Origin: Chytriomyces cf. hyalinus JEL632
Lineage: Eukaryota; Chytridiomycota; Chytridiomycetes; Chytridiales; Chytriomycetaceae
DNA: 64,000 nt
Direction: 5' to 3'
Assembly (NCBI GenBank): GCA_025435555.1
Contig: JAIWWG010000010.1
Span: forward strand, 1 to 64,000
The translations under genes and the position numbers were made by a program. How positions within the stretch are numbered: the stretch's first letter is position 1; the number at the start of each line of letters is the position of its first letter. Shown one piece after another: positions 48,634 to 62,414 of the stretch. The notes under the pieces are model-generated. The model was not told where the DNA came from. It saw only the letters and a list, made by a program, of their open reading frames with translations, and did no database searches.

Positions 48634-49484
48634 ATGAGTGACCTGAAAGCTGTCTCGATTCTTGCCAAAACAGGGTTCGCATGGCAGGTGAGGGTATTAA
48701 CACGCTGGTCCTGGTCTTGCTTTGTCTGAAGATTGGCATTTCATCCAGGTCTGGAAGGTAAGACGCGTGGGCGCCTGCGTTCGTGGCACTCACATGTGTC
48801 ACGCTTCTCCAAGGAAACACAACCGGATCTTTTCTGGTTCTTTGAGCGAAACTTCACTGGTTCCAAACTAAATCTGAAACTTACGGGAGAAGAAAAGCAT
48901 TTCATCATTGAGATGGAGGTGCCAAATGATCATCTTGGGAAACTGGAAAAGAGGTGATCCATATCTTTCGCAGTTTGCTGAGATGCGCAACCCTGTCAAA
49001 AGTTAAGTCTCGCTAAGCTGACGAAACTCTTGATTTGCGCAGTTTCAAAGATGGCACGTTGGCCACCGAGATTGACAAAATCCACGGAATGGACCCGGCC
49101 TTCAGCTACGGCAAAAAAGATGCCAAACTTTCGCGATTCTGCGTGACTATGGCAGAAGCCCGACCCATCAACGCTGCTGACAAGACGATGGAGTCGTTGG
49201 AGCAGCAGATTATGCAGCTGGAGCTGCTCGAAAGAACGCGGTCGATTGATCTAAAAAGTGAGTTTCTTGATGTTTCCATCGCGTTTCAAACTCTGCTTGT
49301 TTCTATCGCGTGTCAAACTGAACGTATATTTTGCTGGGCAGTGGTGATGGAAAACTTGCAGAGCTTCCAGCTGGACTTTCACAAAAGATTTGAGTATCTC
49401 GACAAAAAGGTGGACGAAATGACAGCCAAGGTCGATGCCAAATGCGAACGCCTGAATGCAACCTTGCAGAGATATAAAAAATAA
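48634..49484 (+). CDS. Unknown protein with C-terminal coiled coil, assembled through a 9-nt microexon
   Basis: Five exons (48634-48687, 48749-48757, 48814-48953, 49043-49257, 49342-49484) give 186 residues. The 9-nt second exon (GTCTGGAAG, residues VWK) is needed to join MSDLKAVSILAKTGFAWQ to ETQPDLFWFFERNF in frame. A middle part (SKLNLKLTGEEKHFIIEMEVPNDHLGKLEKSFKDGTLATEI) looks globular. The last 80 residues (MESLEQQIMQLELLERTRS ... FHKRFEYLDKKVDEMTAKVDAKCERLNATLQRYKK) form a coiled coil. I do not recognise the family. It is transcribed away from EXO1 across only 41 bp, so co-expression is likely. No membrane segment is present, which argues against a p24/TMED protein. Confidence 0.6.
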
Positions 49485-49597
49485 TATTGCCCACGCATTC
49501 GAATAAAGCACGCGTTCCATTTAGGAGAAGTGAGAGCAAAGAATGGTTATATATATTTAAGTACTGCTCAAGTCCAACAACTTCAAAATTCTCCAAT

Positions 49598-52098
49598 TCA
49601 TTCTTCCACTTCTCCATCAGCAGCAACTTCCTTGTATGTAACTTCTGTGATAGTTCTAACTTTTTCTGTAGTCGTACTTCCCGAAATCGTGGTCGAGGAG
49701 GTAGTTGTAACCTTGGTCACTTTGGTCCATACTTTGGGTTTCGATTGACGCTCTTCAGACTTTTCCAATTCATGAATCAAGAACGCGTATTTCTCTGCAG
49801 ACTCGCGATACTGCCCATACCTACCGCCAGATCCTCCGTGGCCACCAGACATACTACACTTGAAACCAATCACACTCTGGTGAGGGTCCCCAGCACCACC
49901 ATTCGTGTTGCTTGCACGCATTTTTGCCACCCATTTAGCAGCCTCCCAGTAAGGCACATGGGAATCTTTCAGCCCGGCAGTCAGGAGGACGCTTGGATAC
50001 TTGACGTTTTCGAGAATATTTTCGTACGGTGAGTAGCTCTGAAGATAGTCAAAGGCCTCCTTTTCGTTTGGGTTTCCAATCTCCTCCCAGTCAAATGCAA
50101 CCATTGGAATACTTGCGTCAAGGGATGTGTTGAGTGGGTCGAGCCATGGGACTCCCGCAACAACGGCACAGGCAATGTCTGGTTTCAAGTTCATGACAGC
50201 ACCAAGAAGAAGACCACCGGCAGAGTTACCGAAAAGAGCCATGAGTTCGTGTTTGGTAATCTTTTCTTCCTGAACCAAGAACTCGGCACAAGCGACAAAG
50301 TCGGTGAACGCGTTCTTTTTGTGGCTCAGTTTTCCAGTTTCGTACCATGCTTGTCCGAGATCGCCGCCCCCACGGACGCTGCCCACGTTCAGAAACAATT
50401 TGTCAGAAAATGAATGAGAAGAGCGCGAGAGAACATGGGTGCACACTCACTGGGCAACCGCGTAAACAATTCCCCGATCCACCAGACTGAAAATCTTGCC
50501 TTCAAACCTTCCATCCACAGGCATTCCATAGCTGCCGTATCCAGCCATAAAAATTTTGTTTGAACCATCATTTTTGAACAAATCTGTTTTGAAAACGAGA
50601 GTCACGGGAATTGTGTCCGAAACCGGCGTGCCGAATGGAGCCAACACACGCGTTGCTTCTGGGATGGGAACAAACACCCTTCTCATGGTATACTCTGAGG
50701 GATCGAAGCCTCCTGGAACTACGACACGCGATGAGTCGGATGCGTATGTGAAGAATCATGCTCAGGACAAGTTTGAATACCTTTCGTTTGCTGTAAAACA
50801 CTCAATTCTTTTGTCCCAACGTCAAACTCCATCGTCTTCAGCGGCACGAGACAGCTAGTGTAGCTAAATCGGAAGGAGTGTCCCCCGTACGAATTTGGTT
50901 GATCTTTCCATGGCAATGATGCAACATAGATTTCTTCTTCAAAGGGGACCGCGTAATGTTGGACATTTTCGCCATCAAAAGATACGATCCGAAGTCCAAG
51001 CAGTCCATTCTTTCTCTCCTGAATAACAAGGAAATCCTTGAACGCGTTGGCATCCGAAAGCTCGGTGTAAGGATCATACTGCAAGACATCCTCCCACATG
51101 TGACGTGACGTGTCAGTTATGCCGACACGTTGCAGTTTCCTGTTCAAGAACTGTCCACCGCCGTTTGTCAAAATATAGAAATAGTCTCCTTGGTGGTAGA
51201 CTTTATAGCTGTGCCGAAACTCTCGAGGACAGAAACAGCGAAGCACCGGCTCCTCGGCCTCCAAGTCGATGAAATGAGCTTCACTTGTTAGTGGCGATTC
51301 AAGGGCAAGAAAAATGAATCTGTCAGAGCTGGATTTTGTTATGGATGTGTAAAACTTCTCGTCCTCATTGTTGTACAGGCTGAAGAGAGGGAGTAAGTTA
51401 TGACGGATGCGTTCAGAAAAAGTTCAAATTACTTACACGACATCACTGGACGCAGGTTCCCCCAAATCGTGGCGCCGGAGTTTATCCGGTCGATTGTTTT
51501 GTTCATCAATTGACACATAGTACAGTGACTTGTTGTCTGCGCTCCAAACGGGGCCATCCATGCTCGTCATCGGAATCACATCTGGCAGCATTTCTCCGCT
51601 CTCCAGGTCCTTGATAAAGATACTGCAATGCTCATATCCGTCCGTGTCCAAGACATAGGCCAGCAGCTTGTGGCTTGGCGAGACTGAAGTGCTGACGACG
51701 TTGAGGAACTCAGAGTCTTTGATCAAGTTCATGTTGAGGTATTGCTCCTCAGCAGCATCCATGGTCTCAAACTTGCGGCAATAGATTGGGTACTGCTGAC
51801 CCTCAACGGTGCGGGTGTAGTACCAGTAGGGAGACTTGAAGGACGGGAGAGCAACTTCAGACTCTTCAATTCTGGACAAGAACTCCTGGTAGACCGTTTC
51901 AGTGAGGTCGGAGATGGGATCCAGGACGTTCTTCTGGCAGTATTCGTTTTCAAGGGTGATGTAGTCGAGAATGTCTTGAGACTTTGAGGTCTTTGACTGG
52001 TCCTTGAGCCAGTCGTAGTTGTCGGGAGCGCCGTTTCCATGGACGTACGGATGGACCTTGGGCACCTTCTTGGCAACGGGCGGTTGTGTAAATGCCAT
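49598..52098 (-). CDS. Oligopeptidase B (S9A prolyl oligopeptidase family), copy B
   Basis: Same four-exon layout as copy A, from ATG 52096-52098 (MAFTQPPVAKKVPK). The catalytic triad is complete: Ser in GNSAGGLLLGAV, Asp in DSHVPYWEAAKW, His in MSGGHGGSGGRY. The first exon (51433-52098) is nearly identical to that of copy A at the DNA level, while the remaining exons differ at many codons; this suggests recent gene conversion. The tail repeats the Thr-rich theme (TTSSTTISGSTTTEKVRTITEVTYKEVAADGEVEE) but is longer and acidic at the end. The cytosolic peptidase role is inferred from the family; division of labour with copy A is unknown. Confidence 0.92.
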
Positions 52099-52702
52099 TT
52101 GGTTTACTAATTAGTCCGATGGTGGATGCTCCGCCTTTACATCTTTCGAACCCACGATTCCCCAACTTGCCGTGAGCATGTGACACGGTGGAGAAAACCA
52201 AACTAATTGGATATTCACTGACCCAAGTCCGGTTTTGCAATGCAGAGAAGCAACCTGACTCGAGGTTGGGAATAAGTCAGCTCTTGCGTTAAAACAGTCG
52301 CGAAGTTGTTCAGTGCGGTTGCTGCGACTCAAACAGCCGCGGTTTCTTGAAACCTTAAATAGAGTGGTCGCGGATTAGTGCAACCCCAACGCCACCTTAT
52401 CTGCGAAAGCACAGCCCAGAACTAATCATTGTTTTCTTTGTCATGACACACGATTGTAAAAAGGCGGACAAGAGTTGGCGCTTTCGAATATCAACATTGA
52501 CGGCAGGATCGTTCACAAAGTCCCAAGTGGGCTTTCTTGTGACAGATGGACGAGTTCTTGAGCAGTCAATCGGTTCCTTCAGAAAACGGACAGCTTTGGT
52601 TGTTCTCCCACATTTATTCATAAACAACAAGTCCTGTTTGGTTACTGGTCACGGCTGAGATTTAAACTCCATATGGCCCTCCCAGAGCTACACACAAAAT
52701 GA
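52099..52702. other. Intergenic region with one weak minus-strand ORF
   Basis: The left part is the promoter of oligopeptidase copy B. A 74-codon minus-strand ORF (52397-52621; MNKCGRTTKAVRFLKEPIDC ... KKTMISSGLCFRR) starts 82 bp past the kinesin stop. It has a fairly protein-like composition, but a plus-strand frame of similar length overlaps it, so it is not called as a gene. Confidence 0.3.
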
Positions 52703-55941
<3,239 letters not shown>

Positions 55942-56292
55942 TATTCGACTGATTTTTATAAACAAGACGATAAATTGGTTTTATTTTGCGTTGGTTTGCA
56001 AGCGGGGTTTTAACGTGACTTTCACAAAGCTGCTCTGCTTTCGAATGCACTGACACGTTCGAACGGCGTGCGAAAAGTCCTGATAATATAATTGGCTGGT
56101 CGCAATGTCCGATAACCGTCTGAACAATGCGAGAACACTTCGCTGATTGCTGCCTTCACGTAGTTTCTCATTATAACATCCCAGCACGGTGATATGGACA
56201 GCGTATTTGGTGACGCACCATCAATGCCTCCTGCACAAGGCAGCCTTCTTCGTTTTTAAAATTAAGGTTAAATTTAACAACGAGCACTCACT
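55942..56292. other. Divergent intergenic region with an ATG-less minus-strand frame
   Basis: The minus strand is open from about 56219 to a TAA at 55981. Its content looks protein-like (VTKYAVHITVLGCYNEKLRE ... ATSQLYYQDFSHAVRTCQCI, then KPRLQTNAK), but it has no in-frame ATG and no clear upstream splice acceptor. An AATAAA lies just at its end. It may be an exon of an unrecognised small gene or chance. The kinesin promoter and the PIAS promoter must also lie here. Confidence 0.3.
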
Positions 56293-58785
56293 ATGCTGAA
56301 CGGCTCGACTGGCGCGTTGGACAAGCTAATGGGCGAATTGAGGCTTGCTGCTGATTTCTATCTGGACCGATCCCTGGAAGAAATGTTTGATGACGATGAC
56401 GAGATGCAGGACATTGGTGGTGTGGCAGAAGATAGACGGGTGGAGGGCCAAAACGCACGGATAGAGAGGGAGACCGCCTCAATCGAAAGGAACGCTGATA
56501 TCTGTCAGTCTACTAGACGTGGCGAGTCGGACAAAGTGACGCGCTTCTGGGAGGACACATCCATTGCGCTCGGACTGTCGGTCGATCTTGTGTGCGCAAG
56601 GGTTGAATCGGATGCAGGATTGGCGCAGTTTACAGTTGTGCAGGTATTCCTCCTTGCCTTTTCTGCTTGTTTTGTGCATGTTCGATCCTGACACTGAGCA
56701 TGACTTGTCCGATCTTGCAAATTTCAGCTCAAAACTCTGAATCGGTCTCTGTGCTCTTTTCTCGCCACGCGTTGCAAGTCTTACCAGTCGAAAGCGCAAT
56801 GGATTTCATCCACACGATCACTCGTGACTGAACTTCACAAGATCCATCAGGAAAACAATCTGCATGAGCAATCCACACCCATTATTCAAGCTGCGCAAAT
56901 TTCCCATAATGATTCTCGGATGGATCCTGTTCCTTCCACTCCCTTACGCTCGTTCCCAATATCTGGTATCTCCACTCCCGAAAAACGTTTGGGAAGCCCG
57001 TCTGTGAAATCCAGAGTGAGAGCCCATTTTGCCGCAAATTCGCCTGTACCTCAAAGCCCGCTATCAGCCCCCTCAGGAGGAGGAATGGAAACTGCAACGC
57101 CACAGTTTAGTCTTCTTCTTGGGCCATCCCCTTCAAAATATTTAACACGATGCATTGTGCCAGGTTTCGTAACCCGCTGCTGGGGCGCGTCAACACGAAT
57201 TCTCCCACCTTGGCACTCCTGACTCCCAAACCATCTCTACTTTTCTCAAATCGACTGCAAACACCAACGGCCACAGAAGCAACTGACTCATCAATTGGGA
57301 CCTCGCCTTCTGTTTGGCATGCCTCAAGCACAGCAACCCCAGATCAATCAAAAAAAGCTTCTCATAAACGCGTTTCTGCCATGGGAAACAGTAAAAACTG
57401 GAAACCATCGAAGCAGCATTATACAGCCATTGCGAAACTTGTGTAATTGAATAATTTTCTTTCCAAAACCAAGAGCTTTAAGAATTATTTTATATTCTGC
57501 AGAAAACAGATCCCGCCTTCCTTTCACTTGCTCAATGACTTAAGCAGCTACATTCATTCAGAGTCGTGTCTACCAAGCACGAATGATAGTCGACAGTTTT
57601 CAGTTAGCTTTTATTTAACTCCTGCTCTGCGTGACATGCTGCAAGAGGGCATGAACATGAACATCTACTTTTTGTTGGAATCACCAACAGCGTTTGCGAG
57701 TCCTACATTTGGTCTTCCTGCGGGAACTGTTCAGTTCATTAAGATTGGAGCGGTTGTATCAAAGAGTGTAGTCTATGTATGTGTTCGCCTGTCTTTTTGA
57801 AGTTAATGAGTGAAATACTTAAACAAATAACGCCAATAGCATCAGCGCGCAGATATGGTCAATCTATCAGGCATATTCAAAGAAAACGCGTGTCACAATT
57901 GGGAAAGTCCACTGAATTCGCCAGGACCAGCAATGACGCTCACATTTCTACTTCCATCATCACATCTGGCGCCGATTCATTGTTTAGTCATTGGAACGCG
58001 ACACTTATCACGAGGAGAATCAGTAATGAAAATTCTGCAACAAGAAGCTGCAGCAAAAGGTGCACGGATACTTACCACGGACTTTTCTCTGCCGTCAAAC
58101 TCACTCTTTCATATCTTTGTTTGACACGCTCAGGGTTATACAAGGAAACTATGGAATCACCGCACCCACCATTCTGGAATATTCCGCAACTTTCAATATC
58201 AACGAAGATATATCAAGGTCTTCGAGTGAAACTTGGACAACACGCCATTGCTCTTTATTCCCGACAAGTAAAACAAAAACTTGCAAAAAATGGGAAGGGA
58301 GAGGTTGAGCATTGCAACAGCACAGTGTCATTTCAATGCCCCATTTCTCTTGTTCGAATGAGCACACCGGGACGTGGGAAAAAATGCAATCATGTGCAGA
58401 GTTTTGATTTAGAGGTGAGTAGCTTAATGCTTCTCTGATGATGTGCACATCGTCGCGTTTTTTCAACTGTCTTTTGATGTTGCTTTGATATCACCAGACA
58501 TTTATCCAAATGAATGAAAAGAAGGATGTTTGGAAGTGTCCAGTATGTGCAAGGCAGATCAAGTGCTCCGACATTGTAATTGACGCGCTTGTGTTGGGAT
58601 TAATGGACATGTATCCGCAAGATATGAAGTGCATTTTAAGAGCAGATGGAAGCTGCCTACCGTGGAGTAAAAAGAATGAAGGGGTGGAGGAAGATGTTAG
58701 GGACACAGTAGAGATATATGATTCTGATGATAGTGAGGAAATGGAGAGGAAAACAGCATTGGTGGCAGTAAAGCAAGAGTGTTGA
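56293..58785 (+). CDS. PIAS/Siz-type SUMO E3 ligase
   Basis: About nine exons. The C-terminal half is diagnostic. A PINIT domain (KQIPPSFHLLNDLSSYIHSES ... QFSVSFYLTPALRDMLQEGMN ... DMVNLSGIFKENACHN ... AMTLTFLLPSS) is followed by the SP-RING: VSFQCPISLVRMSTPGRGKKCNHVQSFDLETFIQMNEKKDVWKCPVCARQI, with the Cys/His pattern for one zinc. After it comes ILRADGSCLPW and an acidic SUMO-interaction-like tail (DTVEIYDSDDSEE). The long N-terminal part is unusual: acidic start (EEMFDDDDEMQD), helical KTLNRSLCSFLATRCKSYQ, then Ser/Pro/Thr repeats; I see no clear SAP domain. The join between the two halves uses a GTAATT donor at about 57441. Two separate genes remain possible. Confidence 0.75.
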
Positions 58786-58992
58786 AATACAAGCAATAAC
58801 GTGATATTTCTTTTCTGGGACAGTTCCATCAACGATTTGCACCAAATATGATGTGCTATTCACTCAGACAGAATCAGCGAGAAGCGTGACTGACTTAAGC
58901 CAGCGCCCCGACCTAACAGCTGTGTAACAGCAATCTTCTTCTGTGTGCAAGCGATTTTGAGTGTTTTGTGAGCAAATAAAAAACAAAAGCTG

Positions 58993-59064
58993 TGGAGGAG
59001 CTGGGGATTGAACCCAGGGCCTTCCGCATGCAAAGCGGACGCGCTACCACTGCGCTACACCCCC
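58993..59064 (-). tRNA. tRNA-Ala (anticodon TGC)
   Basis: 72 nt, no intron. D arm GCGC-AGUGGUA-GCGC, anticodon arm CCGC-UUUGCAU-GCGG with anticodon UGC, T arm CUGGG-UUCAAUC-CCCAG, discriminator A. The acceptor stem keeps the G3:U70 pair that identifies alanine tRNAs. Positions 6 and 67 are both U, a mismatch where most Ala tRNAs have U-A. Internal A and B boxes are intact (UAGCGCAGUGG, GGGUUCAAUCC). A TTTT/TTTTTT run for polymerase III termination follows on the minus strand near 58978-58988. Confidence 0.97.
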
Positions 59065-59269
59065 GATGCGATTGAATAAAAATGCAACAAATTCAAATCT
59101 ATTAATTGCAAATTGTCGCATACTTTTTTGTTCCATTATCATCTTCTTACTTATTTGAAGGACGCACAGGATGGCTGATTTTTGTCAATAAACTCTCAAC
59201 GCAAGAATGCAAGGCTTGAGCAGAGGCCCACTCCTCAAAGGACGATCCCACTGTCCGCCGTACAAGAGA

Positions 59270-59746
59270 ATGGCCACTGGGCGCTTCACGCAGTCTCAAC
59301 GGGCAGGGATTTTGTTCCCTGGTAAGATTTACAGATGCAACTAAGTGGTCAGAGTGGTTTTCCTCACCAAACTTCAAAATGTTGCACACCTGAATAACAC
59401 AGCCAAACGAATTCACAGATACCTCAAAAGAGGTCGCTACTCGAAACGAGTCGGAGCTGGATCGTCCGTTTACCTTGCCGCAGTATTGGAATACTTGGTA
59501 GCCGAGATACTTGACCTGTCTGGAAAGGCTGCTCAAGACAACAGCCGAGTGAGAATCAATTCGCGTTATTTGACGCTTGGAATTCGAAATGACACGGAGT
59601 TGGCTGATCTCCTGGCAACTGTAACTATCAGTGAGGGCGGCGTGCTTCCCTTTATTCACCCGACTCTTCTTCTTCCGAGTCCCGGTGCTCAAGCGTATGA
59701 ATCCCGCAGGAGAATCGTACGCGACGATGAAGAACTGAATGAATGA
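59270..59746 (+). CDS. Divergent histone H2A variant
   Basis: Two exons (59270-59321 and 59403-59746) give 131 residues. The histone fold is clear: [90 protein letters not shown]. The N-terminal tail is very short ([10 protein letters not shown]) and has no lysine, so the usual acetylation sites are missing. Acidic-patch position Glu91 (canonical DEEL) is Thr in NDTEL, and Glu64 is Asp. The C-terminal tail ([28 protein letters not shown]) lacks the docking-tail and SQ motifs of H2A/H2A.X and the H2A.Z signature. It is probably a specialised variant; canonical H2A should be elsewhere. It is spliced, unlike typical replication-dependent histone genes. Confidence 0.88.
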
Positions 59747-59904
59747 TTTAGTTTGCGGGCCCGTTTTCTTTCTTGCACAATTTGCTTTCTCAGTCATTCA
59801 AAAAGTAAAAGGATTCGCGGGTGTGTTGGTTCTTGGATTGTGCGATGTTAAATTGCAGTGATAAATTCAGTGACAAATTTAAAAACATCAAAACACAAGG
59901 AAAC

Positions 59905-60831
59905 ATGTCGTTGAACATGGACGACGAGAGAATGATTGCCATCCTCCAAGGCGGTGGCAATCTAGGAGACCATGACGATATTCGGTATGAGGGCTCCTCA
60001 GACGTGAGCGAGTGCGGCAGTGACGCGTCCGAGTGTGAACAGGGAGAGCAAGGATGCAGCAGCCATGCAAACAACTCAAACAACAACAACTCGCAAACTT
60101 CAACTGCTGTTCATGATGTTGCAGTCAGACAAGAGCTCGGGATCGGCGGTGCCATGACGGGTCCGAAAGGTGTCATCAACGACCGAGCATTCCATAGACA
60201 GCAGGAACGCGCACGGAGTGACTTGCGGCGGTTGGAGCAGCACAGCAAAGTGTCGCAGAAGGCGCTCAAGTCCGGTTGGCTTGGCCGTCAGCTTGAGGCT
60301 GAGCAGAAAACGTGGAGCTACGGAGACAAGCGCGGCGATAACGTCAAGGATGAGATTGACGAAATTCTGCAGGCATTGGAGGAAGAAGGGGATGACGATG
60401 ATTTCATCAAGCAGTACAAGGGCAAGCGTCTCTTGGAGATGGCAAACATTTCGCTGCAGCCCACGTTTGGAACGTTCCGAGAAATTGAAGTCGATGAATT
60501 TGTCGAGTGCGTGGAGAAGCATCCTGATGTGACTGTCATTGTGCACATGTACCAGCCGCAAGTGGAGGCTTGCAGACTTGTGAACGCGTTCTTGCAGCGA
60601 CTTGCACTTGACTACACCGCAGTGAAGATGGTCGGAATCATCTCAACAAAGGCAGACCCGAACTTTGACGACATTGCGCTGCCTGCCTTGCTGATTTACA
60701 GGAATGGGAATTTGGAGAAGTCGCTGTTAAGAATAACGGATGAGGTGGATGGATGGGCGAGGAGCGGGCGCTGCAACTTGGAGGACTTTGAAGATTACTT
60801 GGTCAAGAGCAGAGTCTTGAGCAAGAATTGA
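59905..60831 (+). CDS. Phosducin-like protein
   Basis: Single exon, 308 residues from the ATG at 59905 (AAAC before ATG); an in-frame ATG at 59845 would add 20 residues. An acidic, Asn/Ser-rich N-terminus precedes GAMTGPKGVINDRAFHRQQ, the signature helix of the phosducin/PhLP1 group, then DDDFIKQYKGKRLLEMANISLQPTFGTFREI and a thioredoxin fold (VTVIVHMYQPQVEACRLVNAFLQRLALDYTAVKMVGI ... ALPALLIYRNGNLEKSLLRITDEV). PhLP1 proteins bind G-protein beta subunits and assist CCT in folding them. The absence of introns is unusual in this window. Confidence 0.9.
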   Translation: MSLNMDDERMIAILQGGGNLGDHDDIRYEGSSDVSECGSDASECEQGEQGCSSHANNSNNNNSQTSTAVHDVAVRQELGIGGAMTGPKGVINDRAFHRQQERARSDLRRLEQHSKVSQKALKSGWLGRQLEAEQKTWSYGDKRGDNVKDEIDEILQALEEEGDDDDFIKQYKGKRLLEMANISLQPTFGTFREIEVDEFVECVEKHPDVTVIVHMYQPQVEACRLVNAFLQRLALDYTAVKMVGIISTKADPNFDDIALPALLIYRNGNLEKSLLRITDEVDGWARSGRCNLEDFEDYLVKSRVLSKN

Positions 60832-60897
60832 AACTCGAGAAGTGGTCCAGCTTTCACAGCCACGTCCACAAAAACGATTGCTGAAAATAAACCAAAA

Positions 60898-62414
60898 ATG
60901 AACCTCAACCTCAGTGCGAGGATGCCTCAACAGGTTGAATGGAAGTATCTTGCAGCAGCAGCAATTGGAGCTGTATCTGCGCTCGCTGTTGTTGGCGTTG
61001 TGCAGCGCGTGTCGAAGCAGTCCCGAGTGAAGAGCATCAAAAACGAGTTCAAGCGACTGTCGGAGTTCCCACCAATGGAAGCTCAGAAGAAGGATGTTCC
61101 GGAGGAGCTCATCCGGGAGCAGCTATCTAGAAACTATTCATTCTTGGGGGAGGAGGTAGGCATGGACATCCGACTGTGCTGACAGTAAACTCTTAACACA
61201 TCTTGTCAACTTAGGGTATGAAATCCGTGCGGTCTTCGTTTGTTGTGATTGTGGGTCTCGGTGGGGTCGGAAGTCATGCGGCGCACATGCTTGTGCGGTC
61301 TGGCGTGCAGCGCATTCGTATTATCGACTTTGACCAGGTGCGTTGGGCAGTGTGCAATTGAGCGAAATGAGCCAACCCTCATGATGTACATCGCACCAGG
61401 TGTCGCTGTCCTCCCTCAACAGACATGCTGTGGCAGTCCATGCAGATGTCGGCACCTCGAAGGCAAAATGTTTGGCCAACCATTTCAAAGAAATCACTCC
61501 CCAGGCAGAGGTGGAGGTCGTGGTTGAACTGTTCAGCATTGATGTTGCCGATCGCTTGTTGGCCGGCAATCCTGACTACGTTTTGGGTTTGTGACGCCTA
61601 GCTTTCACGGACTCCGTTGCTGACTTCTTCTTTTTCCTCCTCAGACTGCATTGACAACCTAAACACCAAGATTGATTTGCTCAAATACTGTCACGATCAC
61701 AAACTTAAAGTCATTTCTTCCATGGGCGCCGGTGCAAAGGCAGACCCATCTCGTATCCAAATCGCCGACATCAGTGACACAAGTGAAGACCCTTTAGCCC
61801 GCGCAACTCGAACCGGTCTCAAAAAGAAGGGCGTGGACTCTGGAATCGCTGTCGTTTACAGCACCGAAAAACCGGGAAAAGTGAAGCTGTTGCCCATGGC
61901 CGATGATAAAGTCGAAGACGCGGACGAGTACGCGACATTGCCAAACTTTAGATCGCGCATTCTACCTGTCCTTGGAACATTGCCTGCCCTGTTTGGGATG
62001 GCGATGGCTTCCTACGTAATTTGCCAACTTGGAAACTTTGAAATGGAACCGCTGCCCATCAAACTGCGTCGCAGAACATACGACAAAATTCTCGGCAATA
62101 TCAAGATGAACAGAAAACCAGAAGACGGCGACCTCCAAATCAACGCCCAAGACGTTGGGTACTCGCTCGAAGAAGTATGGCTCGGCAAAAGTGCACTCTC
62201 GGGCAGTTTGGATAAGGACAAGGTGACTTTGACTCGATGGGATGCATCAAAGCCATGGAAAGTGGACAACTTGATTTGTCTGACAAAGAAGGAGAGCGAC
62301 GAGCATGCGAAGCTGGATTCTTCAAAGTTTGTGGATCATTATGGAAGGGAATTTGTTACAAAAGTTGAGAACAAGTTACAGCAAGTGAGGGATTGGGAAA
62401 AGTGGCGGGGATAG
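60898..62414 (+). CDS. tRNA threonylcarbamoyladenosine dehydratase (Tcd1/Tcd2-like, E1 fold)
   Basis: Five exons (60898-61155, 61215-61337, 61400-61586 and 61645-62414 as read, with one boundary less certain). The N-terminus has a membrane anchor (WKYLAAAAIGAVSALAVVGVVQRV), as in yeast Tcd1/Tcd2 of the mitochondrial outer membrane. The E1-like Rossmann domain follows: SFVVIVGLGGVGSHAAHMLVRSGVQRIRIIDFDQVSLSSLNRHA, CIDNLNTKIDLLKYCHDHKLKVISSMGAGAKADPSRIQIADIS, then DPLARATRTGLKKKGVDSGIAVVYSTEKPG. The enzyme dehydrates t6A37 in tRNA to the cyclic form ct6A using ATP. A C-terminal domain (EEVWLGKSALSG ... LTRWDASKPWKVDNLICLTKKESDEH) is typical of the eukaryotic type. Confidence 0.92.

Noticed and set aside
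48634-49484. p24/TMED cargo receptor, from a hydrophobic stretch near the start in one reading frame
   Set aside because: That hydrophobic stretch is intron 1 read through. The spliced protein has no signal peptide, no C-terminal membrane helix and no GOLD-domain cysteines.
59147-59797. 216-codon minus-strand frame covering the H2A gene
   Set aside because: It runs antisense through both H2A exons and the intron. H2A is unmistakable on the other strand, and the antisense frame matches nothing known to me.
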